This document shows positions 41,793 to 51,358 of a stretch of DNA of 64,000 bases, one piece after another. Position numbers and translations under genes: made by a program. A model generated the notes under the pieces. It had not been told where the DNA came from and did not search any database. It saw nothing but the letters and a program-made list of their open reading frames with translations. Source of the stretch: Flaviaestuariibacter flavus (lineage in GTDB: Bacteria > Bacteroidota > Bacteroidia > Chitinophagales > Chitinophagaceae); the NCBI RefSeq assembly GCF_004337505.1, contig NZ_SJZI01000046.1, positions 1-64,000 on the forward strand. The letters run 5' to 3'. Every line of letters begins with the position of its first letter. Position 1 is the stretch's first letter.

Positions 41793-41842
41793 GCAAATCA
41801 GACATCAGACATCCGACATCCGACATCCTCTTTGTACCTTCG
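41793..41842 (+). promoter_or_regulatory. Heptamer array and -7 element before ileS
   Basis: 41793-41828 reads CAGACAT, CAGACAT, CCGACAT, CCGACAT. TACCTTCG at 41835-41842 resembles TAnnTTTG (one mismatch) 23 bases before the ileS ATG. Confidence 0.5.
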
Positions 41843-41864
41843 CCCACATTTTCAAGTTTGAACA

Positions 41865-44800
41865 ATGGAAAATCGATATAAAGAGTTCCGCCAGCTCAAC
41901 CTTCCGGCTATCGAGAAGGACGTGCTGGCCCGCTGGGAGGCCGAACAGGCTTTTCAGAAAAGCGTGGAAGTACGCGAAGGCGCCCAGCCTTTCGTGTTTT
42001 ATGAAGGTCCGCCGAGCGCCAACGGCATGCCCGGCATCCACCACGTGATTTCCCGTACCCTGAAAGACCTCGTGTGCCGCTACAAGACGATGCAGGGCTT
42101 CCAGGTGCAGCGGAAGGGCGGCTGGGATACCCATGGCCTGCCGGTAGAGCTGGGCGTGGAAAAGGAACTCGGCATTACCAAAGAGGATATCGGTAAGAAG
42201 ATCTCGGTTGCCGAATACAACCAGAAATGCCGCGAGGCCGTGCTCCGCTACAAGCATAAGTGGGACGAGCTGACCACCAAAATGGGCTATTGGGTAGACC
42301 TGGAGCACCCTTATATCACCTTCACCAACGAGTATATCGAGAGCCTGTGGTGGTGCCTGAAGGAGCTGTACAACAAGGGCTTCCTTTATAAGAGCGTGTC
42401 CATCCAGCCCTATTCGCCGGCAGCCGGCACCGGTCTTTCCTCGCATGAACTCAACCAGCCGGGTACCTACCGCAACGTCAAGGACACCTCGGCCACGGTA
42501 CTGTTCAAGGCGAAGGACGCCCGCTTTGGCGAAGACCACGGCGACTATTATTATATGGCCTGGACCACCACGCCCTGGACCCTGCCGTCGAACCTCGGTC
42601 TTACGGTAGGCCCGAATATCGACTATGTGCTGGTGGAGACCTTCAACCCCTACACCCACGAGCGCCAGAAAGTAGTGCTTGCCAAGGCCCTGCTGCACAA
42701 ATACTTCAAGCCCGAGGGCGAGAACGGCGACCTCAGCACCGTGGCGCCCGACCAGAAGGTGCTGCCCTGGATGATCGTTGGCGAGCTGAAAGGCAGGGAC
42801 CTCGAAGGCGCTGAATACGAGCAGTTGCTGCCTTTTGAAGCCAATTCGCTCGAGGCCGTTCAGGCCATCACCCCCGACGCGAAGCCCTGGCGGATCCTGC
42901 TGGGCGACTTTGTGACCACCGACGACGGCACCGGCATCGTGCATACAGCCCCGGCCTTTGGCGCGGACGACTACCGCGTGGGCAAAAAATACGGCATCGG
43001 CATCCTCACCCTCGTTGACCGCGAAGGCAAATTCGTGGAAGGCGTCGGCCCGTACAGCAACCGCTATATCAAAGATTATAAAAGCGCACCTGACTATGCG
43101 GATGTCAACGTCGACATCTCGGTTGACCTCAAAAAGGAAGGCCGCGCGTTTAAAGTAGAGAAATACGAGCACAGCTATCCCCACTGCTGGCGCACCGACA
43201 AGCCGGTGGTGTACTACCCGCTTGACGCCTGGTTCATCAAGACCACGGCCGTGCGCGACCGCATGGTGGAGCTCAACAAGACCATCAACTGGAAACCCGC
43301 CTCCACCGGCACCGGACGCTTTGGCCAGTGGCTGGAGAATATGGTGGACTGGAACCTGAGCCGCTCCCGCTACTGGGGCACCCCGCTGCCCATCTGGCGC
43401 ACCGAGGATGGCTCGGAAGAAAAATGCATCGGCTCCATCGAAGAGCTGAATGCCGAGATCCGCAAAGCTTCCGAAGTGCTGGGCGGCGAAACCAACAAGC
43501 ATTACCTGCACGACGGTATCCTCGACCTCCACAAGCCGTACGTGGACGAGGTGGTGCTGGTGTCTGATTCCGGCAAGCCCATGCGCCGCGAGCCCGACCT
43601 CATCGACGTGTGGTTTGACTCGGGTGCGATGCCCTATGCCCAGTGGCACTACCCGTTTGAAAATAGGGAGACGTTCAGGAAGAGCTTCCCCGCCGACTTT
43701 ATCGCCGAGGGCGTAGACCAGACCCGTGGCTGGTTCTATACGCTTCACGCGCTGGGTGTGATGCTGTTTGACTCCGTGGCCTATAAGACCGTGGTTTCCA
43801 ACGGCTTGGTGCTCGACAAGAACGGCCAGAAGATGTCGAAGCGCCTAGGCAATGTGGTGGATCCCTTTGCTACGATCGAGCAATATGGCGCCGACGCCAC
43901 CCGCTGGTACCTCATCACCAATGCCTCGCCCTGGGACAACCTCAAGTTTGACCTGGAAGGCATCAAGGAAGTGCAGCGCAAGTTCTTCGGTACCTTATTT
44001 AATACCTATGGCTTCTTCTCACTTTATGCCAACGTGGATGGCTTTACGTATAAAGAGGCCGACATCCCGGTGGCCGAGCGCCCGGAGATCGACCGCTGGA
44101 TCCTTTCGAGCCTGCAGACCCTGGTAAAAAAGGTGACCGCGGCCCTTGATGAGTATGAACCTACCCAGGCCGGGCGTCTCATCGAGGATTTTGTGGACGA
44201 GCACCTGTCCAACTGGTATGTGCGTCTCTGCCGCCGCCGGTTCTGGAAGGGTGAGTACGAAGGCGACAAGATCGCCGCCTACCAGACGCTTTATACGTGC
44301 CTGGAGACCGTGGTGCGGCTGATGGCTCCGATCTCGCCCTTCTTCTCCGACGAGCTCTTCCGTGCGCTCAACGCGGTTACGGGGCGATTTGCAGAGGCTT
44401 CGGTACACCATGTGCGCTTCCCGGAAGCTAAGGAAGAGCTTGTGGACACCCTGCTGGAAGAGCGGATGAGTGCGGCCCAGGAGGCTTCCTCGCTGATCCT
44501 GTCGATCCGCAAAAAGGTCAACATCAAGGTGCGCCAGCCCCTGCAAAAGGCGCTCATCCCGGTATTTAACCCGCTGATGCAGCAACAGTTGCAAAAAGTG
44601 GAAGATCTCATCAAGAATGAGGTCAATGTCAAGGAAATGGTATACCTTACCGACACGGAAGGCTTCATCCGCAAGAAGATCAAGCCCAACTTCATCGCCC
44701 TTGGCAAAAAGCTCGGCCCTAAAATGAAGGCCGTGTCGACTGCCCTGGGCGGCCTCGACCAGCACCAGATCGTACTTTTTGAAAAAGAAGGCCGTTATAA

Positions 44801-45197
44801 CCTGGAACTGGAAGGTGGGGAGCTGGTAGAATTATTGCTGAGTGAGGTAGAGATCACTTCTGAGGACATCCCGGGCTGGTCGGTGGCCAGCAAAGGAGCC
44901 CTCACCGTGGCGCTGGACATCCAGGTGACACCCGAGCTGGAACAGGAAGGCAACGCCCGCGAGTTCGTCAACCGGATCCAGAAGATCCGCAAGGACAGCG
45001 GCTTTGAAGTGACCGACCGCATTGAGGTGCAGGTAGCCGCCGAGGGCGGGCTGGCCGACTCATTAGCGAAATTTAATGACTATATTCGCGCCGAAATTGG
45101 GGCCGATAAGCTGGAGATCTTACCCGGCTTGTCTGGTGGTACCGAAATCGAGGTGAATGATAAGACCCTCAGCGTCAATGTTTTAAAAAAGGGGTAA
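41865..45197 (+). CDS. ileS: Isoleucyl-tRNA synthetase
   Basis: 1110 residues, the longer eukaryote-like type found in many Bacteroidota. HIGH-type motif in NGMPGIHHV near residue 54, the editing domain in the middle (DTSATVLFKAKD, TTTPWTLPSNLGLTVGP, GTGIVHTAPAFGADD), KMSKRLGN near residue 657 and a C-terminal anticodon-binding region. Charges tRNA(Ile) and edits misactivated valine. The downstream DksA-like gene begins 6 bases after the stop, so the two share a transcript. Confidence 0.97.
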   Translation: MENRYKEFRQLNLPAIEKDVLARWEAEQAFQKSVEVREGAQPFVFYEGPPSANGMPGIHHVISRTLKDLVCRYKTMQGFQVQRKGGWDTHGLPVELGVEKELGITKEDIGKKISVAEYNQKCREAVLRYKHKWDELTTKMGYWVDLEHPYITFTNEYIESLWWCLKELYNKGFLYKSVSIQPYSPAAGTGLSSHELNQPGTYRNVKDTSATVLFKAKDARFGEDHGDYYYMAWTTTPWTLPSNLGLTVGPNIDYVLVETFNPYTHERQKVVLAKALLHKYFKPEGENGDLSTVAPDQKVLPWMIVGELKGRDLEGAEYEQLLPFEANSLEAVQAITPDAKPWRILLGDFVTTDDGTGIVHTAPAFGADDYRVGKKYGIGILTLVDREGKFVEGVGPYSNRYIKDYKSAPDYADVNVDISVDLKKEGRAFKVEKYEHSYPHCWRTDKPVVYYPLDAWFIKTTAVRDRMVELNKTINWKPASTGTGRFGQWLENMVDWNLSRSRYWGTPLPIWRTEDGSEEKCIGSIEELNAEIRKASEVLGGETNKHYLHDGILDLHKPYVDEVVLVSDSGKPMRREPDLIDVWFDSGAMPYAQWHYPFENRETFRKSFPADFIAEGVDQTRGWFYTLHALGVMLFDSVAYKTVVSNGLVLDKNGQKMSKRLGNVVDPFATIEQYGADATRWYLITNASPWDNLKFDLEGIKEVQRKFFGTLFNTYGFFSLYANVDGFTYKEADIPVAERPEIDRWILSSLQTLVKKVTAALDEYEPTQAGRLIEDFVDEHLSNWYVRLCRRRFWKGEYEGDKIAAYQTLYTCLETVVRLMAPISPFFSDELFRALNAVTGRFAEASVHHVRFPEAKEELVDTLLEERMSAAQEASSLILSIRKKVNIKVRQPLQKALIPVFNPLMQQQLQKVEDLIKNEVNVKEMVYLTDTEGFIRKKIKPNFIALGKKLGPKMKAVSTALGGLDQHQIVLFEKEGRYNLELEGGELVELLLSEVEITSEDIPGWSVASKGALTVALDIQVTPELEQEGNAREFVNRIQKIRKDSGFEVTDRIEVQVAAEGGLADSLAKFNDYIRAEIGADKLEILPGLSGGTEIEVNDKTLSVNVLKKG

Positions 45198-45203
45198 ACC
45201 AAC

Positions 45204-46142
45204 ATGGCAACAAAGAAAGCAGCACCGAAGAAAGCCGCCGCGAAGACGGCAAAGCCGGCGCCCAAGAAGGCGCCAGCCAAAGCGGCCGTGAAAGCATCCG
45301 TCAAGCCTGCTGCCTCCAAAAACACCAAACCCGCGCCTAAGAAGGCGGTAGCTGTCAAAGCAGCTCCTGCCAAAAAGTCGGCCCCGGCCAAAGCGGCCCC
45401 CAAGGCAGCGCCCAAGAAAGCAGCCGTAAAGGCGGCTCCTAAAAAGGCAGCCCCGGTGCCCGCCAAAAAGGCCGCCCCGGCGGCAAAGCCGGTAGCAAAG
45501 GCCCCGGTCAAGGCTGCCCCGAAGGCTGCCGCGCCTCCTGCGCCTGCCAGGAAAAGCGCCGCCGAGCCGGTAAAAAAGCCGGCCGTTTCTGCTCCTTCCA
45601 CGCCCGAGGTAAAGCCGGCTATCAAGCCGCTGACCCCGGCCAAAAAGAAAGAGGAGCCGAAAAAACCCTTTGTCATCCCTAAAACAACCACTACGAAATC
45701 CGTGAAGTACGATCCTGAGTTTACCAAGTCCGTTCTCGACAGCAATGGAAAGCCCCAGGAAGCGCCGCGTTCCTCGCAGCGTTATTCCGACGCCGACCTG
45801 ACCGAGTTCCGCGAGCTGATCAACCGCAAGCTGGAGACCGCCAAGAAGGAACTGCTGTACCTGCAGGGCCTCATCACCCGCAAGGATGAAGGCGGCGACC
45901 TCGACGAAGGCCGCTACATGACCATGGAAGACGGCTCGATGTCAATGGAGCGCGAGCAGCTGAGCCAGATGGCCAGCCGCCAGATCCAGTTCATCGACCA
46001 CCTAGAAAAGGCCATCATGCGCATCGAGAATAAGACCTACGGCATCTGCCGCGTCACCGGGAAGCTGATCGACAAGGCCCGCCTCCGCGCGGTGCCCCAC
46101 GCGACGCTCTCTATCGAAGCGAAACAGATGATGAACAAGTAA
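45204..46142 (+). CDS. TraR/DksA-like protein with long Lys/Ala/Pro histone-H1-like tail
   Basis: 312 residues. Residues 1 to about 165 are a low-complexity basic tail of KKAAPKK/PAKKAA units, like histone-H1-type and nucleoid-associated tails. Residues about 195-312 are a DksA/TraR-like unit: coiled-coil (FRELINRKLETAKKELLYLQGLI, EQLSQMASRQIQFIDHLEKAIMRIE) and then YGICRVTGKLIDKARLRAVPHATLSIEAK. Only the first of the four zinc cysteines remains; the others are T, S and A, a form I recall as usual in this phylum. It may bind DNA through the tail and RNA polymerase through the coiled coil; that is inference. Confidence 0.88.
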   Translation: MATKKAAPKKAAAKTAKPAPKKAPAKAAVKASVKPAASKNTKPAPKKAVAVKAAPAKKSAPAKAAPKAAPKKAAVKAAPKKAAPVPAKKAAPAAKPVAKAPVKAAPKAAAPPAPARKSAAEPVKKPAVSAPSTPEVKPAIKPLTPAKKKEEPKKPFVIPKTTTTKSVKYDPEFTKSVLDSNGKPQEAPRSSQRYSDADLTEFRELINRKLETAKKELLYLQGLITRKDEGGDLDEGRYMTMEDGSMSMEREQLSQMASRQIQFIDHLEKAIMRIENKTYGICRVTGKLIDKARLRAVPHATLSIEAKQMMNK

Positions 46143-46146
46143 ATTG

Positions 46147-46174
46147 AAAACCCCGGCTGACGCCGGGGTTTTTT
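46147..46174 (+). terminator. Strong terminator of ileS operon
   Basis: AACCCCGGC-tgac-GCCGGGGTT followed by TTTT, 5 bases after the stop. Confidence 0.88.
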
Positions 46175-46180
46175 GATTTT

Positions 46181-46208
46181 ACGATGTCCGATGTCTGATG
46201 TCTGATTT
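46181..46208. repeat. Heptamer array (ACGATGT/CTGATGT)
   Basis: ACGATGT, CCGATGT, CTGATGT, CTGATTT. A half copy of the GTCATTGCGAGC element follows at 46232-46260. Confidence 0.75.
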
Positions 46209-46374
46209 GGCTGGCGCACCCTTCCTGAGCCCGTCATTGCGAGCGTAGCGAAGCAAGCCCCTGCGGAAGGCACTGCCAATGACCGATGGGGCCGGAATAT
46301 GCCGCAGGAGTTTGGTTTCAGGCTTTGCTTTTCTCAACGACGACCGGGAGCGTTCATTGTGACGAACTGCCGCC

Positions 46375-46382
46375 TATATTTG
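46375..46382 (+). promoter_or_regulatory. Candidate -7 element of PhoD-like gene
   Basis: TATATTTG, full match to TAnnTTTG, 19 bases before the ATG at 46402; ATTGTG lies 15 bases upstream. Confidence 0.55.
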
Positions 46383-46401
46383 AAATCCAATCCCCCTTCC
46401 C

Positions 46402-47766
46402 ATGAGCCGCCTCCTGCTTGCCTTCCTCGCCCTGATTTCGTTGAATGCCTCCGCACAGGTCATTTCGGGTCCCATGCTCGGGCCCGTGGAATTGCGCGAT
46501 GCGATCATCTGGCTGGAGGTGGCGCCCACTGTGCGCTCCGTGAAGGTGGTCTATACCCCGGTGAGCAATATTGGCAAAAAGGTGGCGCAGCCTTCCGTTA
46601 CTTATACAGGAAAGCTCGGCGCCGCCTCCAACCCGGTAAGCCTCGTGCTGGCTGACCTGGAGCCGAATACCGTTTACAATTACTCTATCATTATCGACGG
46701 CAAAGCCGTTCCCGGTGCCGGCGGCGCCTTCCGCACCAAGGAGCTGTGGCAGTGGCGCAAGCCCGCGCCCGACTTTTCGTTCCTGACCGGCTCCTGCGCT
46801 TACTTCAACGAGCCGGTGTACGACCGCCCGGGCACGCCTTATGGGGGTGATTCGAGCATCTTTCTTACGATGGCGAAGGAGAATGCCGCCTTTACCCTCT
46901 GGCTCGGCGACAACTGGTACTACCGCGAAGTTGACTTTTTCTCGCCCTCCGGACTCTGGTACCGCGCCCGCCGCGATCGGGCACAGCCCGTGCTGCAGCC
47001 CCTGTTGCGCAAGATGCCGCACTATGCCATCTGGGATGACCATGATTTCGGCCCCAACGACTCCGACAAAAGCTATACGCTCCGCGAAGAATCGCGCAAG
47101 GTCTTTACCAGCTATTGGCCCAATTCCTCGGCGGGTAGTGGCGGCGAAGGCATCTATACCAAGGTGAGCTACGGCGATGTGGACATCTTTATGATGGACG
47201 ACCGCTGGTTTCGCAGTGCCAACGCCATGAATCCCGACGACAGCAGCGGCGCCCCGAACGCCGCTAAGCGGATGTGGGGCGCGCAGCAGCTGGAATGGCT
47301 GAAGAATGCGCTCCTGTCGAGCAACGCCACCTTTAAGATAATCGCCACCGGCAACCAGACCCTCAACCCGATGGCACGCGCCGAGTGCCTCCAGGATTAT
47401 CCCGCCGAATTCAACGAGTTCCTCAGTTTCCTGCGGCAGGAGCGCATTGACGGTCTCCTTTTCCTTACCGGCGACCGCCACCACAGCGAGGTGATCCGCT
47501 GGGAGCGCCCGGGCAGCTACCCGCTGTACGACGTTACCAACTCGCCCTTTACTTCGGGCATTAGCAAGGTGACGGGCACGCCCGAAGCCGCCAACCCGGC
47601 GCGCATCGGCGGCACCTTGGTGGAGGCCCAGAACTACTCGCGGGTGCGCGTCAGCGGGGCCGGTGGAAAGCGGCGCCTGCAGGTGGAGTTCGTGGGCATC
47701 GACGGCCGCACGCTGGGCGCCTGGTCTGTATCCGAATCCGAATTAAAAACGCCCGCTGCACGATGA
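46402..47766 (+). CDS. PhoD-like alkaline phosphatase/phosphodiesterase
   Basis: 454 residues with signal peptide (MSRLLLAFLALISLNASAQ). An N-terminal fibronectin-like domain (about 25-115) precedes a metallophosphatase domain with metal ligands in FSFLTGSCAYF, LWLGDNWYYR, AIWDDHDFGPNDSD and FLTGDRHHSEV. Hydrolyses phosphoesters in the periplasm or outside the cell. It overlaps the next gene by 4 bases (ATGA). Confidence 0.9.
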   Translation: MSRLLLAFLALISLNASAQVISGPMLGPVELRDAIIWLEVAPTVRSVKVVYTPVSNIGKKVAQPSVTYTGKLGAASNPVSLVLADLEPNTVYNYSIIIDGKAVPGAGGAFRTKELWQWRKPAPDFSFLTGSCAYFNEPVYDRPGTPYGGDSSIFLTMAKENAAFTLWLGDNWYYREVDFFSPSGLWYRARRDRAQPVLQPLLRKMPHYAIWDDHDFGPNDSDKSYTLREESRKVFTSYWPNSSAGSGGEGIYTKVSYGDVDIFMMDDRWFRSANAMNPDDSSGAPNAAKRMWGAQQLEWLKNALLSSNATFKIIATGNQTLNPMARAECLQDYPAEFNEFLSFLRQERIDGLLFLTGDRHHSEVIRWERPGSYPLYDVTNSPFTSGISKVTGTPEAANPARIGGTLVEAQNYSRVRVSGAGGKRRLQVEFVGIDGRTLGAWSVSESELKTPAAR

Positions 47767-48239
47767 CCATCCATTTTTCGTACAACCGCAAAGACGTCAT
47801 CCAGGCACTGCGCTACCATTTCCTGAGCCGACCCGAGATCCGCGTGATGATCATCGTAGTGAATGTGTTTGCGCTCATGTCGGCGATACTTTTTTATATG
47901 AACCGCGCCACGCCCCTGGCCTTCCTGATCGGGTCGCTCACCTGGTTTGTGCTGATGACCGTGTTCTGGCTCCTGCTGCCGCTGACCGTTTACCGGCGCA
48001 ACGACACCTTCCGCGATCACTTTACCATGGCCTTCGGCGACCAGGGCTTTACCCTCGGCAACGAGCGCGGGGAGCGGCCTTTCGCGTGGAGCAAGCTCAG
48101 TAAGTTCATGGAAACACCCGGCTTCTTCTACCTGTATTTCGACCCGCGCTCATTTTTTCTTGTTCCGAAGGGCAGCCTCAAAGACAGCGACGAAGTGTAT
48201 GAGTTGCGGCAGATCTTTAAAGAGAAAATCGGGAAATAA
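47763..48239 (+). CDS. YcxB-like membrane protein
   Basis: 158 residues with two adjacent membrane spans (about 30-45 and 52-73) and a C-terminal YcxB-like domain (FTMAFGDQGFTLGNERGERPFAWSKLSKFMETPGFFYLYFDPRSFFLVPKGSL). Translationally coupled to the PhoD-like gene by a 4-base overlap. Role unknown. Confidence 0.82.
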   Translation: MTIHFSYNRKDVIQALRYHFLSRPEIRVMIIVVNVFALMSAILFYMNRATPLAFLIGSLTWFVLMTVFWLLLPLTVYRRNDTFRDHFTMAFGDQGFTLGNERGERPFAWSKLSKFMETPGFFYLYFDPRSFFLVPKGSLKDSDEVYELRQIFKEKIGK

Positions 48240-48240
48240 T

Positions 48241-48356
48241 GCGGTAATCCGGTAATGTGATAATGCGGTAATAGAAAAGCCGCTCCTCTGGAGCGGCTTT
48301 TCTATTAACTAGCCAAACGTTTTATCACATTACCGGATTACCACATTACCGCATTG
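48241..48356. repeat. Facing octamer arrays around a terminator hairpin
   Basis: Left: GCGGTAAT, CCGGTAAT, GTGATAAT, GCGGTAAT. Right (48333-48356): ATCACATT, ACCGGATT, ACCACATT, ACCGCATT. Between them AGAAAAGCCGCTCC-tct-GGAGCGGCTTTTCT (48273-48303) is a perfect terminator stem serving both convergent genes. Confidence 0.85.
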
Positions 48357-48785
48357 CTAAAGTGCTTTTTCCATAACATAGTGGGGGATCGTAATTTCCC
48401 TGAATTCCTCGCCCTTTTTCTTGTAGCCCATTTTCTCGTAGAAGCCCTGGGCGTTCTTACGGGCATGCATGGTGATCTTTTTGTAGCCGCGGTCGCGGGC
48501 GATATTTTCCGCGAAGGACATGAGGGCTTTGCCGATGCCTTTGCCCTGGAGGTCGTTGAGTACGGCCATCTGGCGCAGGCGCACGGTGTCGGGCGCTTCT
48601 TCCACCAGCATGCAACAGCCAAGCAGGTGATCGTCCTCGTAAGCCACCATCAGGATATTGTCTTTTTCTTTTTCCAGCTCTCCCGGCTCAAAAGACAAAC
48701 CGAGCGGCCGCCGAAGGATCTCCTCGCGCAGCTGCACCATTTCGTCGTATTCGGGCGTTCCGTGATCAATGATTTTCAATGCCAT
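48357..48785 (-). CDS. GNAT-family N-acetyltransferase
   Basis: 142 residues. Acetyl-CoA-binding motif A in LNDLQGKGIGKALMSFAE, preceded by GCCMLVEEAPDTVRLRQMAV and followed by the motif B part NAQGFYEKMGYKKKGEEF. The ATG at 48785 (MALKIIDHGTPEYDEM) fits the family better than one ten codons upstream. Substrate unknown. Confidence 0.88.
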   Translation of the reverse strand: MALKIIDHGTPEYDEMVQLREEILRRPLGLSFEPGELEKEKDNILMVAYEDDHLLGCCMLVEEAPDTVRLRQMAVLNDLQGKGIGKALMSFAENIARDRGYKKITMHARKNAQGFYEKMGYKKKGEEFREITIPHYVMEKAL

Positions 48786-48921
48786 GTTCCCGCTTTGGAA
48801 GGCTTCAAGATACAACGAACGGCGGTTACGTGCAAATGCACTTTATTTGTGCCCCGAAGCAGTACCGTTGAACGGCCTTCCGAAAGAAATTCGGCGCGGG
48901 TTGTTTTATTCGGAAAACTTC

Positions 48922-48929
48922 TATTTTTG
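48922..48929 (+). promoter_or_regulatory. acpP promoter -7 element
   Basis: TATTTTTG matches TAnnTTTG; TTG at 48901-48903 fits a -33 element 18 bases upstream. 26 bases to the acpP ATG. Confidence 0.7.
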
Positions 48930-48955
48930 CAACTCTATAACCAAACTTTTACAAA

Positions 48956-49192
48956 ATGTCAGACATCGCAGCAAGAGTAAAAAAGATCATCGTTGATAAG
49001 TTAGGCGTTGATGAGGCAGAAGTTACCAATGAGGCTTCTTTTACGAACGACCTCGGTGCCGATTCGCTCGACACCGTTGAGCTGATCATGGAATTCGAGA
49101 AGGAATTCAACATCTCGATCCCTGATGAGCAGGCTGAAACCATTACCACGGTAGGACAAGCGGTTTCTTACCTGGAGGAGCACGCCAAATAA
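48956..49192 (+). CDS. acpP: Acyl carrier protein
   Basis: 78 residues, acidic, with the 4'-phosphopantetheine attachment Ser37 in [12 protein letters not shown]. Carries growing acyl chains in fatty-acid synthesis. Followed by fabF and rnc in the order common to many bacteria. Confidence 0.97.
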   Translation: MSDIAARVKKIIVDKLGVDEAEVTNEASFTNDLGADSLDTVELIMEFEKEFNISIPDEQAETITTVGQAVSYLEEHAK

Positions 49193-49291
49193 CTGCTACC
49201 GTCTTTACGGATAACTTATTTCCGCCTTCATGCATCTGCAGCGAAGGCGGTTTTATCTTACGCGAAACACATCTAATCCACCTCAGGCATT

Positions 49292-50548
49292 ATGAAGGGT
49301 CTTAAACGTGTAGTTGTCACCGGGATGGGCGCCCTGACGCCGATTGGAAACACCGTCACCGAGTATTGGAATAACCTGCGCAACGGCGTAAGCGGCTGCG
49401 ATACCATCACCTTGTTCGACGCCTCCAAGTTTAAGACCCGCTTTGCCTGCGAGCTGAAGGGTTTTGATGCGACCAACTTCCTTGATCGTAAGGAAGCGCG
49501 CAAGCTCGACCGTTTCACACAGACGGCCCTTGTCGCCTCCGACCAGGCGATGCAGGACTCGCTTCTTGAAAAGGAGACGATGAACCCCGACCGTATCGGC
49601 GTTGTGTACGCCTCCGGCATCGGCGGTCTCATCACCTTCCAGGAGGAAGTGATGAACTTCGCCAAGGGTGATGGCACCCCGCGCTTCAACCCCTTCTTCA
49701 TCCCGAAGATGATCTCGGACATCGCCGCCGGCCACATTTCAATGCGCCACGGCCTGCGCGGTCCCAACTTCTCCGTTACCTCGGCCTGTGCCTCGAGCAC
49801 CAACGCCATGATGGAGGCCCTCAACCTCATCCGCCTGGGCAAAGCCGACATCATCCTTACCGGCGGCGCCGAAAACGTGATCTCCGAGGCCGGTATCGGT
49901 GGCTTCAATGCCATGAAGGCCCTTTCCGAGCGCAACGACGACCCCAAATCGGCTTCCCGCCCCTACGACAAAGACCGCGACGGCTTTGTCATGGGTGAAG
50001 GTGCCGGCGTGGTGGTGTTTGAAGAGCTCGAGCATGCCCTCGCCCGCGGCGCCAAGATCTACTGCGAGGTAGCCGGCGCCGGTGCCACCGCCGACGCCCA
50101 CCACATGACCGCGCCCCACCCCGAAGGCCTCGGCGCGCGCAACGTGATGCTCCAGGCGCTCGAAGACGCCGGCATGATTCCGGGCGATATCGACTACATC
50201 AACACCCACGGTACTTCCACGCCCCTCGGCGACGTGGCCGAGGTAAAGGCCATCGAAGCCGTATTTGGTGAAGATGCCTACCGCCTCAACATTTCTTCTA
50301 CCAAATCGATGACCGGCCACCTCCTCGGTGCCGCCGGCGTAATCGAAGCGATCGCCTGCATTATGGCGGTGCAGAACGACATCTGCCCGCCCACCATCAA
50401 CCATTTCGTCGCCGACCCCGAGCTTAACCCGCGCCTCAATTTCACCTTTGGTGAAGCCCAGAAGCGCGAAGTACGCGCGGCCCTGAGCAACACCTTTGGT
50501 TTTGGTGGCCACAATGCCTGCGTCATCTTTAAGAAATATTCTGCTTAA
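49292..50548 (+). CDS. fabF: 3-oxoacyl-[acyl-carrier-protein] synthase II
   Basis: 418 residues. Condenses acyl-ACP with malonyl-ACP. Catalytic Cys166 in TSACASSTNAM, histidines in NTHGTSTPLGD and TKSMTGHLLGAAG, and the C-terminal NTFGFGGHNAC motif. Directly after acpP, its partner. Confidence 0.97.
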   Translation: MKGLKRVVVTGMGALTPIGNTVTEYWNNLRNGVSGCDTITLFDASKFKTRFACELKGFDATNFLDRKEARKLDRFTQTALVASDQAMQDSLLEKETMNPDRIGVVYASGIGGLITFQEEVMNFAKGDGTPRFNPFFIPKMISDIAAGHISMRHGLRGPNFSVTSACASSTNAMMEALNLIRLGKADIILTGGAENVISEAGIGGFNAMKALSERNDDPKSASRPYDKDRDGFVMGEGAGVVVFEELEHALARGAKIYCEVAGAGATADAHHMTAPHPEGLGARNVMLQALEDAGMIPGDIDYINTHGTSTPLGDVAEVKAIEAVFGEDAYRLNISSTKSMTGHLLGAAGVIEAIACIMAVQNDICPPTINHFVADPELNPRLNFTFGEAQKREVRAALSNTFGFGGHNACVIFKKYSA

Positions 50549-50582
50549 ATTGCCGCAGCGCCATTAACGAAGCGTACCACAA

Positions 50583-51326
50583 TTGGCATTCTGGGATTCC
50601 TTTTATAAGAAGAAGAAAGACGGCGACCCCTCTTTTAAAAAGCAGCTGAAAGGCCTGCTGGGCTATAGTCCCGGTAACGTAACCCTGTACAAGACCGCGC
50701 TCACGCACCGTTCCATCAAGGAAACCTCCGATGAGAACAACGAGCGCCTCGAATACCTGGGGGATGCCATCCTGAGCGCCCTGGTGGCCGAATACCTCTT
50801 CAAGCGCTATCCTTATAAAGGCGAGGGCTACCTCACCGAGATGCGCTCCAAGATGGTCAACCGCGCCCAGCTCAACGATATTGCCATCCGGATGGGGCTC
50901 AAAAAGGTGACCCTTTTCAATAAATCGGATGCCTCTCTGAAAACGAGCCAGATCTTCGGCAATACCCTGGAAGCCCTCGTTGGCGCCATTTACCTCGACC
51001 TCGGCTATAAAAAGACATCCCGCTGGATTCTGCACCGGATCATTCAGCCGCATATGTTCATGGACGAGCTGGAGGCCCGCGACATCAACCAGAAAAACAA
51101 ATTGTACGGCTGGGCCAACAAGCATGGCAAGACCCTCGAGTTTGAAACGATCGGGGAGAAGCTCGAGAATGGCCGCCGCCTCTTTACGGTAGCCGCCGTG
51201 CTCAACGGCAAGGTCATCGCCGAAGGAAAAGCCTACAATAAAAAAGACGCTTCCCAGATCGCCGCCCAGAACGCGGTGGAGAAGCTCGGCATTGAAAATG
51301 CCGATTCTGCCGGCCACGGGTACTAA
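50583..51326 (+). CDS. rnc: Ribonuclease III
   Basis: 247 residues from a TTG start; an in-frame stop at 50565 and no ATG nearby leave TTG as the only plausible start. Catalytic signature NNERLEYLGDAIL near residues 47-59, a second Glu region GNTLEALVGAIYLD, and a C-terminal dsRNA-binding domain (YNKKDASQIAAQNAVEKL). Cleaves double-stranded RNA in rRNA and mRNA processing. The many hairpin repeats in this genome could be substrates. Confidence 0.95.
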   Translation: MAFWDSFYKKKKDGDPSFKKQLKGLLGYSPGNVTLYKTALTHRSIKETSDENNERLEYLGDAILSALVAEYLFKRYPYKGEGYLTEMRSKMVNRAQLNDIAIRMGLKKVTLFNKSDASLKTSQIFGNTLEALVGAIYLDLGYKKTSRWILHRIIQPHMFMDELEARDINQKNKLYGWANKHGKTLEFETIGEKLENGRRLFTVAAVLNGKVIAEGKAYNKKDASQIAAQNAVEKLGIENADSAGHGY

Positions 51327-51358
51327 GCCGGTTCTTCCTATTTTCTTACAAAGTCTTT

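Noticed and set aside
41805-43748. 647-codon open frame on minus, opposite ileS
   Set aside because: Antisense shadow of a well-conserved synthetase with no recognisable motif.
45080-45745. 221-codon Gly/Ala/Phe-rich frame on minus that looks like a membrane or glycine-rich protein
   Set aside because: It is the complement of the Lys/Ala repeat tail of the DksA-like gene, which explains its composition.
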